64,000 nucleotides of DNA from Struthio camelus (lineage: Eukaryota; Chordata; Aves; Struthioniformes; Struthionidae): NCBI RefSeq assembly GCF_040807025.1, contig NC_090981.1:39721817-39785816 (forward strand). The letters run 5' to 3'. The position numbers and the translations under genes were made by a program. The notes below the pieces were generated by a model. That model saw only the letters and a program-made list of their open reading frames with translations. It was not told the DNA's origin and did not search any database. Within the stretch, counting starts at the first letter, position 1; every line of letters begins with the position of its first letter. This document shows positions 10,993-26,600 of the stretch, piece by piece.

Positions 10993-13900
10993 CATTTAAA
11001 TATCCACACAGGAGATAGTCACAATCTGCTCCTGCAAACAGCTGTCTGCTCACATATACACATATCCATGCACATACATACCCAGACACACACACTACTT
11101 TCTTGCTTGTCAGCAAACGTCAGATACCTGCTTGATGTGACCACATAAGCCCTACTTCACTGATTAAGAGCTCTTGCCTACTGCATTCCAGATGCAAGAT
11201 TAAGATAGGGGCTTTAGCATCATAACTGTTAAAAAGGATTTACCATCTTAATTAATTTCTCTTTACTAATACAGAGTATGCACTAGTCTTAAAATCTCTC
11301 AACAGCTTGTCTTCAATAGTACTCCTTCTATCCAATTTAAGGAGGAATCCAGACACTTATCTGAGAATCCCAGCCTGAGAAATGAGATGAGGGAGTACAG
11401 TGATACACAAGTACTGCTTGAGAATAATCTCTAAAATTTCTGTGAAGCACAAGAAATGTATGATGCTGAATTCAGAATAATTACATCAGTAAATAGACAT
11501 GGCTCAAGTAAGAATTTTAGGCAGCCCTGGGAGGAGGCAGAAGGGCCACACACCTTTATAAAATTATTAAGCCATCAAGCCACTAACGTATTAAACTTTT
11601 CAGTACTCCTGATCCGTAGTATATGTTAATTTGCTCAAAAACAAGGGTTTTTTTGCAGACAACAAAGAAAAAATGCATGCCAAACTGCTAACCTAGGTTA
11701 AGCCAGGATAAATCAGTGAAAATATGACGACTTCCTCAGTACTACTGTTATGTGTGCTGACAGTAATACATTAATCAGCAGCCATAACCTGAAATACTGA
11801 GAAAAAGAGCATGAAGAAAAAGCCTTTCCTTACCTCTTGACACTTGCTGATAGTATTAAGCATTTGATGTAGTTCTTAAAAATGTTCTTTTTATGAGCTT
11901 CAGAAATGAACAGATTTGTATGATTATCTAAAGAGAAATGAGATCCACTGAAATAAGTCATCCCAAATGTTTACTTCATTCTTGCAAAAAATAATGGCAA
12001 AACAACTATCTCCACAACATTACTGAATTTATAAAAAAGAACCTCTTGAACAGAGGTTCAAGGTTGAACAGAGGTTACTCGACAAGATGTAATTTAAGGA
12101 GCTCTTGAGATTCAGTTGACCAATTACCACCTACATTTGCCTGTCTTGCACCGAAATGAAACAGGCTAGCAAAGTCTGGTCATTCCCTTACTATGCTTCA
12201 ACTATATACATACACAGTGGACAAAGGATGACAAGAGTTTGGGATCACGGGCAAAGCCTAAACACTGTGCTATGGAACACACGGGGACACATTCAAGTCC
12301 ATAAATACATTCTGTGAACTTCCTCAAGGACATAGTCAACAGGAATTTAAAAATTGTGTTTACATCTTACAAGAGGAGGGTAGTTTGAAACTAGCTAATA
12401 TTTCAAATTAGATTAAACAGCTGTTTTATCACTATCTTCTCCCTATCTAGCAATAAGTTTTCACTAATGACCACTCTTCATGAACAGCTTAAGTCTCATG
12501 ATGATAAAGCAGCTATCACTTCTTTTCTTTTTTTTCCTGAAGACAGTGGTAGTTAAAACATTTCTATTGCAAAGTGTACTACAGCCAGAGAGGAGATACA
12601 GTAGGAAATTTTATTCTGCTTAAAACCTTAGGTTTTTTGTTTTTTCACTCTATCTTGCACAAAGGTAGTTAAGCAGTCAGCAATTATCTTTGGTATAGGG
12701 ACTAACAATTTTGTGAGGTCTGTGAAGCAAAAGATCATAGAAACTGACAGGTTAGCCAATCAGTATTCCTGGCTTCTCACACATCCCTGAATGTGTCACC
12801 ACAGTCCAGCAAACCCTCTGTCAAACAGAATGATTACATAAATGTTGATGGAGACCTAGAGATGACAACTGTTCTGCCTGATGCTGCAATGATTATACAC
12901 ACATTGAGTTTGCATGCAACAAATGAGACTGCAGACATAATTTCAAATACAGATAATTTATCTCTTTGGCTAGCATCTCCTCAGGCAGACAATGGCATGA
13001 TTTATTTTCAACATTGTTTACCATTGCCTTCAGACGACACATCAGGTCACTGTGAACTGAGCAGCTCATAAAATAACATGCCTCAACCAAAGTAGACGGT
13101 AACCACTGCGCTAGGTATAAGCACTTAATACATCATTACTGTTCTCGTACTTCAAGACATTCAATGTTCATCTGGTGCAGATACAGGCAACAAACTTATC
13201 CCTGAAATACAACGCAAGTATGGATAGATAGAGAGTGGGTCTTTATATAGAGCAGAAGCTTGTCTCAGTTCTAGTAAAATCACCTCCCTGGGCAAAATCT
13301 GCCCACAGGCCTTTCAACTTTAATTTCCACCATGCTGTCTGGGATGTTACAGACATTAATCCTGTTATGAATCACTCTTTCCCGCCTCCTTTCCTAATGA
13401 CCCAAAGAATCCCATCCTCTCCTGAGAAATCTCCATACACAGTCACGCTCTATGGCAAACTGCTCTGTGCGGATGCAGACTGGCAGACCTACTCTTGGCC
13501 TGCTTTCAGAAGGAGAGGAAAAAAAAAAAAAGCACAGTTTCTATTACACCACTGCAAAGGTAGGGCCGAACACTAGAGCTTCTCCACTCCCTCAGCAAAT
13601 ATAACAATAGCAGTTATAGATTGGTGCGTTTGTACCACATCCATTAGTGATTTGAAAAAAAAAAAGTATTTACCATTGAAATGGCGACTCACATGCTTAG
13701 ATATGAGCCAGCATAGTCACATCAGTAACGCTCCTTTTATTTTTTTGTTCTGTCAGCTGGAAGAGGAATTTAAGGAAACACCGAAATGATTTTACACGTT
13801 ACCAGACAGGCTATGTTGCATACCAATTGCTAAGAAAATTCTGGGACTATGAAACTAGTAGCGGGAGAGAGCAATGACAAGACACACTCATTCCCTCCAG

Positions 13901-14174
13901 CAATTAAAGGAGGGCGCCTGTGAGGAAGCCAGGACGCCACTCCGCGCAGGGCAGCCAGGGGCAGCTCCCTTCTCTCAGGAGGACACGGCTGGGGGATAAA
14001 GCTGCCAATATGGTTGCTTACAGAGGGACCGCTCTCGGGAGGTGGGTGCCTGCAGTCCGGTCCCCTTTGGCTCCCCTACCCAGTAAGCCGACGGGCGCCC
14101 ACACGGCGGCTGAGGCGGCCGTTAGGAGGAGGCAGCCACGCTCGCGCCCCAGCCTTTCCTCTGCCTCGAGGCGC

Positions 14175-14182
14175 TGACGTCA
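14175..14182. promoter_or_regulatory. Palindromic CRE (TGACGTCA)
   Basis: A perfect cAMP-response element, the binding site for CREB/ATF factors, about 320 bp upstream of the RPS23 copy 1 start codon inside the CpG island. Occupancy cannot be judged from sequence. Confidence 0.7.
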
Positions 14183-14217
14183 CCGTCCTCCCAGGGAGAG
14201 CAGAGAGGAATGGGGCC

Positions 14218-14227
14218 AAAATGGCGG
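14218..14227 (+). promoter_or_regulatory. YY1-like site (AAAATGGCGG)
   Basis: Matches the YY1 core ATGGCGG common in ribosomal-protein and housekeeping promoters. It lies 13 bp before the ZNF143-like motif, upstream of RPS23 copy 1. Confidence 0.55.
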
Positions 14228-14239
14228 GTGCCGCGTGAG

Positions 14240-14258
14240 GCATCCTGGGATCTGTAGT
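14240..14258 (-). promoter_or_regulatory. ZNF143/Staf-like site
   Basis: The minus strand reads ACTACAGATCCCAGGATGC, close to the ZNF143 consensus ACTACAATTCCCAGMATGC. This motif is frequent in bidirectional housekeeping promoters, which fits a divergent ATP6AP1L / RPS23 start region. No equivalent was seen upstream of RPS23 copy 2. Confidence 0.65.
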
Positions 14259-14468
14259 TCCCCCTCCCGCGCGCCTCGAAGGCGGCTCCGCCTTGGCGGC
14301 CTCCCGAACTACCGGCGGCGTGGCGGGGCGGCTGCCCGCTCGCGTTGCTCTGGAGGCGCCGGTGCCGGCGGCGCAGCGCAGGGGCGGGCGCGGCGGGGCG
14401 GGCAGCGCGGGGACAGCTCGGGGGGCGGGCCCGGCAGCTGGATGCCGCGCCGCGGTGCGTTGTGGGCG

Positions 14469-14474
14469 CTCTCC
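14469..14474 (+). promoter_or_regulatory. Short TOP-like pyrimidine tract, RPS23 copy 1
   Basis: CTCTCC about 30 bp before the ATG is the best candidate for a 5' terminal oligopyrimidine start in this copy. It is only six bases, much shorter than the tract of copy 2. The transcription start itself is not visible from sequence. Confidence 0.4.
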
Positions 14475-14503
14475 GCCCGGTCTCGGCAGCAGCACGCGGC
14501 GCC

Positions 14504-17020
<2,517 letters not shown>

Positions 17021-17046
17021 ATTCCTTTTGTGCCAGCTAGAGTACT

Positions 17047-17052
17047 AATAAA
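17047..17052 (+). terminator. Polyadenylation signal of RPS23 copy 1
   Basis: AATAAA 27 bp after the stop codon, followed by a T/G-rich stretch. The very short 3' UTR is normal for ribosomal-protein mRNAs. Confidence 0.88.
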
Positions 17053-17096
17053 CGTTTTAATTTGATAAATATTTGTGTGGCTTTCTATGTCATAAA

Positions 17097-17124
17097 TGAA
17101 GGGTTTGTATATACAAACCCTTCA
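17097..17124. repeat. Perfect 28-bp palindrome
   Basis: TGAAGGGTTTGTAT is followed immediately by its exact reverse complement. It starts 45 bp beyond the AATAAA of RPS23 copy 1, near the probable cleavage site, and could form a loopless hairpin or DNA cruciform. It could also be the relic of a small inverted-repeat element. No equivalent lies after copy 2. Confidence 0.9.
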
Positions 17125-18480
17125 CTCTGTGTATTATTAAACATTGGGTGACGTGTTTGAGTGAATGATTTGGCTATAGATGACGCTAAAACTGAGTGCT
17201 TCTCTGATTTTGGATCAGAGAGGCATAACTTATTTTGAGGAATATGATTAAAAGGAAAAAAAAAAAAACCTTATACCAGAATTTTCACAAGTCCTACGTA
17301 AGTTTAAAAATCAAAACAAGAAATGGCAAAACCTACGGTACTATCATCTCAAATCTCTGTTCCTGGAAGATCTTAACACATTAGTGAATGTTTGTTTGCT
17401 TTGTGCACTGAACGGCATAGTCTGTTTCAATATATTCATTTTATTAATTCATCTATTTCCTTCCTAGTCAGCCTTTAAATATCAAAAGTTCCTAATGTTC
17501 TTAAAATGGTAAAGCAAGACTATAATATTTTTACTAGCTTAATTTCCCTATTCTTAAAATTACCAAATTGGGATTGCATTTGCTGAAGATACTTGTTTAT
17601 AGTAGTACTCTGTTAGCTCCTGAAACTGTTGCTTGGTTTTCTGGTTTTGTTTGTTTTTTTGTTATTGACTTAATTTATTTATTCTGTCCAGATTGAATAT
17701 AAAAAGCAAAACAGCCCTGCGTAAACACACACAGTATGTATTTTCTGTTTAAGCTGTAAACATACATTGTGTTAATAAAGATACATTTAGATCTAATTAT
17801 TGCCCCTTCACAGTAATTCCAAAAAGGGAAATGAATGTTCATGGCTTTTTCTTTTAGGGAGTGGATTCCTTGATGAAGCAGCTGTGCCTGTATGCTTGGC
17901 ATCTGCAGACTGCTAAATTTTGGTGGAATTGACTCAAAGTAGCTTTCAGAATTAATAAATGCCTGTTTCTGTTACAGAGTTATACTCTGGTCTAGATCCA
18001 ATAAAAATTTAGGAGAAATGCAAGCATTTAAGTCAAAAAGTGCAGTAAGAAATCCTCCTTGTGCAGCTACCATTTAAATTGCTTGTGTATCTTCCGAGTT
18101 CAATCTAAATATACCATTCTTGGAGATTTCTGCTGTTGCTCATGTTGTGAACAGCTTGGTGCATGTCTGCTGCATAAATCTGATGAGGCTGTGGAAGAAC
18201 TTAAGGGTTTCCTTGCATGCGCGATTTGATGAACTGTAAGAACATTAAGGCAGAAATAAGGGCTGTTTCAAGTTCCAGCTGAGGCTGTTTTACTCCAAAT
18301 GGGAGTGATGCCACCATGCCGTTCTAACCAGTGAAGGGCATCGAACGTGCACTTCTTTCCTTAGGCTAATAATTGGGCTAAACCTTTCACTTTCAAGTGT
18401 TTCATGCCTAAAAATGCTGCAAAGGCCACACTCATACGGAGTGTGGGAGTTACTCTCCATTTCTCTTTAACTATGGAAAA
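17125..18480. other. Spacer between the RPS23 copies
   Basis: AT-rich intergenic DNA without recognisable genes, rising in GC toward the second CpG island. The minus-strand frame at 17675-17902 and the plus-strand frame at 18404-18658 show no family motif. Confidence 0.6.
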
Positions 18481-19204
18481 TGCCACAAGCGACAGAAGGG
18501 GAGCGCGAGTAGCCTCGGTTAAGGCCATCGGGACTCCTGTCTCCTTTACAACTGGCGTTTTTGTATCTCTGGGTCACTGGCTACAGGAGCGACTCACGCT
18601 GAACCGGCAGGCTGAGCCCGAGCTGAGGCTCCCCTGCGGCGGGCGGCTTTCACCCTAAGACAAGAGCCGCGTCCCCTGGCAGCGCGGCCGGTGGCCTGAA
18701 GCGCGCAGGCGAGCGGGGTACGGGCCGACCAGCGGGAGGACTCGGAGCTCCAGCTCCCCAGGGCGCGGGGAGGGCCGGGACTTGGGCTCTGTGTGACGAG
18801 GCAGGAGAGACGGCTTTAATTCTTGCACCGTTTCTACAGAGAAGCTTTACTACCTTCCGCTGTCACCTCAGAAGTGAGGAGCGACTACAAACGGTGCCTT
18901 CACCTGCTCCCCTCCCCAGCGACGTCTGGAATTCCCAAAGCAACCGGACCGAAGAAAGAAAAACAAAAAGGCTAATTAAACCGGTAAAGAGGCTGCGGGC
19001 GGGAAACGAGAGTCACCGCTGCGGCGGGCGCTCGCCTCACGCCGAGGGGGAGCGGCGGCCCGCGCCGCTCCTAACGGCTGCCTCCGCACAGCGGCCGGCG
19101 CCGGCCGTGCCCGCGGCCGGGCCCTGCGGCGGCGACTAGCGGCGACACGCGAGCGGGCCGCGCGGCGAGGCGCCCCGCGCCGGCACCAAGCCCGCCCGCC
19201 CCCT

Positions 19205-19231
19205 CGGCGGCGGCGGCGGCGGCGGCGGCGG
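19205..19231. repeat. (CGG)9 trinucleotide repeat in promoter
   Basis: Nine uninterrupted CGG units about 120 bp upstream of the copy 2 start codon. Such repeats in 5' flanks are prone to length change and can affect expression. Confidence 0.9.
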
Positions 19232-19315
19232 CGCTGGGAGTTTCCAGTCAGGCGCGGCGCGGGCAGCCCGCCACGGGGCCTCGCGGCGCAGCTAAGCGGC
19301 GCGGTGCACGCTGGG

Positions 19316-19328
19316 CCTCTCTCTTTTC
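19316..19328 (+). promoter_or_regulatory. 5' TOP tract and likely start site, RPS23 copy 2
   Basis: CCTCTCTCTTTTC, 13 uninterrupted pyrimidines ending 23 bp before the ATG, is a textbook terminal oligopyrimidine tract of the kind that places ribosomal-protein mRNAs under mTOR/LARP1 translational control. Transcription would start at a C within it, giving a 5' UTR of about 35 nt. Confidence 0.7.
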
Positions 19329-19351
19329 GGCCGGGCAGCCTCGGCGGCAGC

Positions 19352-21328
<1,977 letters not shown>

Positions 21329-21354
21329 ACTGAGATTGATTTGCCAGGAATATC

Positions 21355-21360
21355 AATAAA
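21355..21360 (+). terminator. Polyadenylation signal of RPS23 copy 2
   Basis: AATAAA 27 bp after the stop codon, the same spacing as in copy 1, followed by T- and GT-rich sequence (21395-21440). Confidence 0.88.
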
Positions 21361-23149
21361 ATTTTTGATTGGAAAAAAACTCCTGTGCTTGATATGTATG
21401 GTGGTTTGTGGTGTGTGTGTTTGGGTTTTTGTTTGTTTTTTATGTGGTAGCTGCAAATAACGTACCTCAAACATGCTGGGGCACGCTGTAAATTGTTTTT
21501 GTTTGTTTGCAGCTAGCTTTTTCCTCTGTAAGAAATGCTTTGCTGTAGACAGAAGAAGGCCAGAGCAGCTTTATAACCAGTAGGTGAGCTTAAGCCCTTT
21601 GTAAATTTACCTTATGTTTGGCAGAAATAACACACCTACCTGTCAGGAACTTTAGAGACTTACTTCATAGAATAAAAGGTGATTTATAGCTTTGTGCACC
21701 ATCTACAATTGCCAGCATCTTCATGAAGGCTTGCTACTTCTGCCTAATAACTGAAGAAGTAACTGTCCTGCTGCCCTTCATAGACCCTGCCTCCTAAAAG
21801 CTGCCCTTAAAAGGGCCCTATGAAACTAAACTTCCGAGTTCTTATGCTGTCAGTTGTGTGGAACTGTAAAGATTTTGAAGCTGGGGCCCAAGTAGGACAC
21901 TGTAGTACAGAACTAATTCGGACTCTGATGTAATTAAGTAGGCTACACTGTAGGATTATGAAAAGGTCTCCAGATTTTGCTCCGTTGTCTACTAACTTAC
22001 AAGGGCTGGACTGCTGTAAGAGTTCAAAAAGGAAGGCATCATATGATCCTGACACACATCATATGGTCCAGTACAGAGCTGACAGGTGCTATATGCACCA
22101 GCAGTGATAGTAATATCTGCAACAGCTACAACTTAGTGTTGATGTCAGAGCTGACACTAACAAGTTCTGAGACACTGTCGAGGTATGCATCATGTGTGGT
22201 GGGTTAAATGATATCTTTGGAATCATAAGCCTGGGGCACCAAAAGGACTATATCATCATGAATCAGTATCCCATTTGGGTGGTTTCTACAGGTTTCATTG
22301 CTTTATTTTCTTATACCAAGATCTTAAACATTTGAGGGAGGATATTCCTCTTTTAGCATTAGTCCAATACCTATAGATGGAATATAAATGCTTAACATTT
22401 AAAAGAAAATGTAATCTCTCTGAGAGGCAGCAAGATCAGATCTGTCTGTCAGAAGATATCTACTGTGATGTTTTACTAGTCATTTAACTTTATTTTAAAG
22501 AGAGGCAATGAGTTCCAGCTTTGCAAAATATCACTGACCTCTACAAAGAAAGATCAGGTTTTTTGTTTTTTTGTTTTTCTAGATAATTATACTACTTTGG
22601 ACACTAAATAGTTCTTCTTCGCTATCATCAGATAGCGATGCTGGGTTTATTTCAAGTCTGAAGTACTATATATTGCTCCTTTAGCAGCTGAACGTAGATA
22701 CTGCTTGAGAGATGTCTGTGTTAACTGTAAATTGTACTACGTAATTTGGAACTTAATTACAGACTACAGGCTTTTTTTTAGAACAAACAGGCACCAGTCT
22801 AGTGTAGCTGGAATTTTATCTTGAGTCATCTTGTCAGTCACAAAACTGTTCCTATAGGAACAGAAATGAAATTTCTTACTTCTAGGTCAGCCCAGAAAAA
22901 CCCTGATATTTCTGTGGGACTACTTAATTCATCAGGAATCAAAATATCCCCTCAAGCAGCAAAGCTGTAAGGAGGAGAAATTAGATGTATTTTTGGAGAA
23001 CAGCCTTCCTCAAATTCAAGAAGGTCACTGGAAATGTTGAAAATGACACGTATTCATGGTATCCAAATGACAATAGCAATTCTAGCTTCTAGTGTGAAGA
23101 CAGGCAACGGCACCTGACACACAATTCTTCACATTTATGGCTTGAAGAG

Positions 23150-23590
23150 ATTACTAAACCATCTAATCTGATCTGCCCGACTCAGCATGCAGAACTTTAC
23201 CCAGTTGCTTTCATATGAAGTGTTAATTAAGACTAACTAGTTTGACATCTTCCTGATGTGAAGACACCCATTTCTTTTAGTTCATTCCAGGTGTTACCTG
23301 TCTCATCTAACTGTTGTGTTACTGACTTTAATGCATCTTGAATTTTGAGGAAGGCTTCTTTGCTTTATCTTTGCTAGATGAAAAAGTCCTGTAAATAGCA
23401 TCTTTGTGTGTGTGTCTCTTTTGAAGGATTTCTGTACCATAATCAAACTACTTGAAAAACTTGAGTTTTTCATCAAGATGCACAAGACTTTTTTTAATAT
23501 CTTGAATGATTTTTCTCTCGGTATTGTCCATTTTTTCAACATTAACCTAAAACACGGATGCTGGAACTAACATAACATACAATAATAATT
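23150..23590 (-). mobile_element. Diverged CR1-like LINE fragment
   Basis: In plus-strand reading the region follows the order of an antisense CR1/L3-type 3' end: a 'ccatctaatctgatct' start, 'agaactttacccagt', a 'gctagatgaaaaagtcc' block, and near the right end 'tttttcaacatt...ggatgctggaact', which resembles the familiar 'caacatccttc...ggacaccagaactgg' segment. Identity is low and interrupted, indicating an old insertion. This call is by recollection of the family consensus. Confidence 0.5.
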
Positions 23591-23678
23591 GGGCCTCATC
23601 AACAAAGAGGCCAAATTCTCCCTAACTTAGCCTTTAAATCGTTGTTAGGTCCTCCATTCTGCTGATATACTGGCATTC

Positions 23679-23695
23679 TTTTTTTTTTTTTTTTT
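23679..23695. repeat. T17 run
   Basis: Homopolymer run, directly readable. It lies about 90 bp right of the CR1-like fragment. Confidence 0.9.
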
Positions 23696-26600
23696 AACCT
23701 TGAATTGGGCCGTTGAAGATAGATTTTGCACAAAGTTTTTACAGTGGAGGGTTGGGTTTTTTGTTTCATGTTAGAGCTATTTTATGCAATGAAATACTCA
23801 AAATATTTATTTGGCTGAAGTTAGAGTGTAAACAATTATCACATTATAATCACAATTTATCTGTGTGTTCATCTAACAGGCTCTGCTCCAATTAGTATTC
23901 AACTAATTTATATGAAAACAGAACAAATTCAAGAACAGATTGAGAATCTCTACCACTGAATATTTTGTAGCTTAGTCATCAGGGAATTGTGAGATCTGGC
24001 TTTAAATCCTTGCTTCAAATCAGACACAGAAGCGTTATCGAATCTGGGGTTCCCTATCCTTGTAAATGCTGTAGCCACTGTCAAAATGAATGTAAGTTTG
24101 GTTGCAGTTCCTTTTCAGCTTTGTGGGGGAATACTGGAAAAGTTTCCATACATGATTCCAGAATTAAGACGCCCTCTATCGTAACCTGACTTTAATACCC
24201 TTTAATAACTTTCAGAATGAGGCCTTAGCTCAGTGCCTCTTTAGTGTTACCTGCATGCTGCTTTAGACAGCTTTTCAGGTCAGTTTGCTTATTCTTAAGC
24301 ATCTGAGAGTAAGCCTATCAAGATTTTTATGTACATTCCTTAGGACAGATTTCCAGCTGGTGAAATGCAGGTTGAAGATTTCTGCCAGCTTTGTGCTGGC
24401 TCTACACTGACCTGCAAACGCCAAGCAATGGGGCAGAGAGGCAACAGAACGTGTCTTTGAAACAAGTTTTACAATTTGGTTTTGTTTCAGCAGGGGAAGA
24501 GGAAAGCAAGAATGCAGAAGATAGATAGGTACGTTCTGTGCTTTTAGGAGAGAAGGGAAGAAAAAGAGGCAAAGAGGTGTTTGGTGTAGAGAAGAAGGGT
24601 TGAGACAGCAAGAGGCATGGGAAGAAGAGTGCTGAAGAAGCAGCAGAATTCCTTCTGTTGTGAGACAGTTGGGGATAAGGTGAGGAAGAAAGAAGACGGT
24701 TTTTAGGCATGGTTTACATGAGGAACTAATATGAAAAGGTTTTTTGAACCTTTGCCAGACGAATCTTGGATATGGTTGAAATCCAAGTACCTGTGGTGCA
24801 CTTCAGTCAACTAACACATTGGAGCATAAGTCAAGAGTAGAGGTTGGATTGACCATGCCATCAGCTATCCCCTCTGCTCCCCAGAGTAGCCAGTATCACC
24901 AGTGTTTTACTGTGATTTGTGGTGTCCTAGCCCTCATGTTTTCTTAAATAGTAGAGGTTAACTGATAGTAATTTTTTTCATGTCTGTGCTGGATGTTTTG
25001 TCTTTTCATCCAAGATGTTATGCAGATGGATTTTGAGGATCTTCTCCATCTGCCTAGTATTTCTGACAGCTTCATTGAATCTAAGCTACTGTTTATACAC
25101 AGTAACTTCAACCATGCTACTGTACGCCCAGAAATCCTAGGTATGTCTTTAGCGTATGCCTGCTGTGGCTGTGTCTAATGCCTCTGTGAAACATGGAATG
25201 CAGATGCAATAATCTCATATAGGCCATAGTACAGATGCATAGTCTTCTACAAAGTCTCTGAATTCTAGCCCTAATCTAGGAGAAGAACAATGTAAGGAGA
25301 CAGCCAGGTTTGAAAGAATTGGCTGCCAGCAGTACAGCTGTATTTACTAATAATTTGCCTCAAATCAAGTGTAGACAGACATGTGATAAAAATCAGCTAC
25401 AGAATTACATGCATAACAGATAGAACTTTGCCAGTTTTTTTCAGGTGAGTCTTGATTATAGTAAGATTGAAAGGTACTGGATTAGCGAACCTGACCATTG
25501 AACTCAGGGCTATGGTTCAAAGCTTGCTGGTCTGATCCCAGTTCCTGGTGTAGAGACAGATCCTAGTCAGCTAACTTTGGAAAAGGATTCTACTGCAGCC
25601 AGCAAAAAGTATTATTAAAGAACTGGTGATTATTTAACTTTTCTAAAGCCAATCTGACAAAGCAAAGCACAAGAAGAGATAAGATTTACTGGGGAGGTAA
25701 ACAGATCTATACCAGTTTCTGAATGTAGGGTATTGTTGTGAGGTAGTCTTGCCACTAGATGTCGCTGTCAGTACAATGAGGGGGAAAACTGAAAAATAAG
25801 AGGCGTAAACCAAAAAGTTGCTTTTGTGCACTTTTAACAAAGGAAACCTTCAAATTGGCAAATCTAGCTTTTAACTGATTGAATGAGTTTCCTGTTAGGA
25901 GAATGGGATACTTGCTGTTTCCTTACTGCCTTCATGTCCCTCACTACCTGCCATATACAAACACAAGAGCTTATGAAGTAAATTCAGCTGAAGCCATGTT
26001 AAGACTGCAAAGCATGGAAGAGAACGCAAATGCTTATTACTCCATCAGGCATGTGTACCTTCAACAGATTTGGTTAAATTAGGGGCTTCTTTTAACTTAC
26101 TGCAACGTAGCAGAAGTGAGACTAAGCTATTATTAAGATGAAGGGATAACATTAGCTACAAGGAGTGGGAGAATGTGCAGAACTGAGAGCAGGAAAAAGA
26201 AAGCATAAAGTAATTTAGTTATTAAAGCTATGTTTTGAGCTATGTTTTGTTCATTTGCTTTATGAATGTGTTTATGAGGTCACAGATCTAGTCAACACTT
26301 AGGCATCACGATTCTTCCAGCAGATAAAAGATTCTGTGGATTCTGTCAGAGCTCAGGAATAACTTGTGTTATCTAGATGTCACAGAAGAGAAGTCAAAAG
26401 AGGATGAGCCAAGCCAAACTTAATCACCAAATCACTACTAAAGTGGTTTTAAGCTTAATAAATAAGCCTTACAACTACGTATTATACAACCCAAATCCTC
26501 CAGAACAGAAGGGAAGCCAGACAGATCCAAGAACAGAGATGAACTTGTCTGATAGATATGGCAATCCATGTTTCCATGTTATTAGCAGAACGTGTATAAA

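Larger units (their letters stand above)
4383..13890. other. Non-coding stretch between ATP6AP1L candidates and the RPS23 CpG island
   Basis: Mostly AT-rich DNA with short chance open frames. It holds the TA microsatellite at 8888-8919, a 15-bp tandem duplication at 10963-10992 and the decayed coding-like stretch at 9868-10379, each listed separately. The 5' exons of ATP6AP1L should lie in or beyond it, ending near the CpG island if the human head-to-head arrangement with RPS23 is kept, but I could not identify them. Confidence 0.5.
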
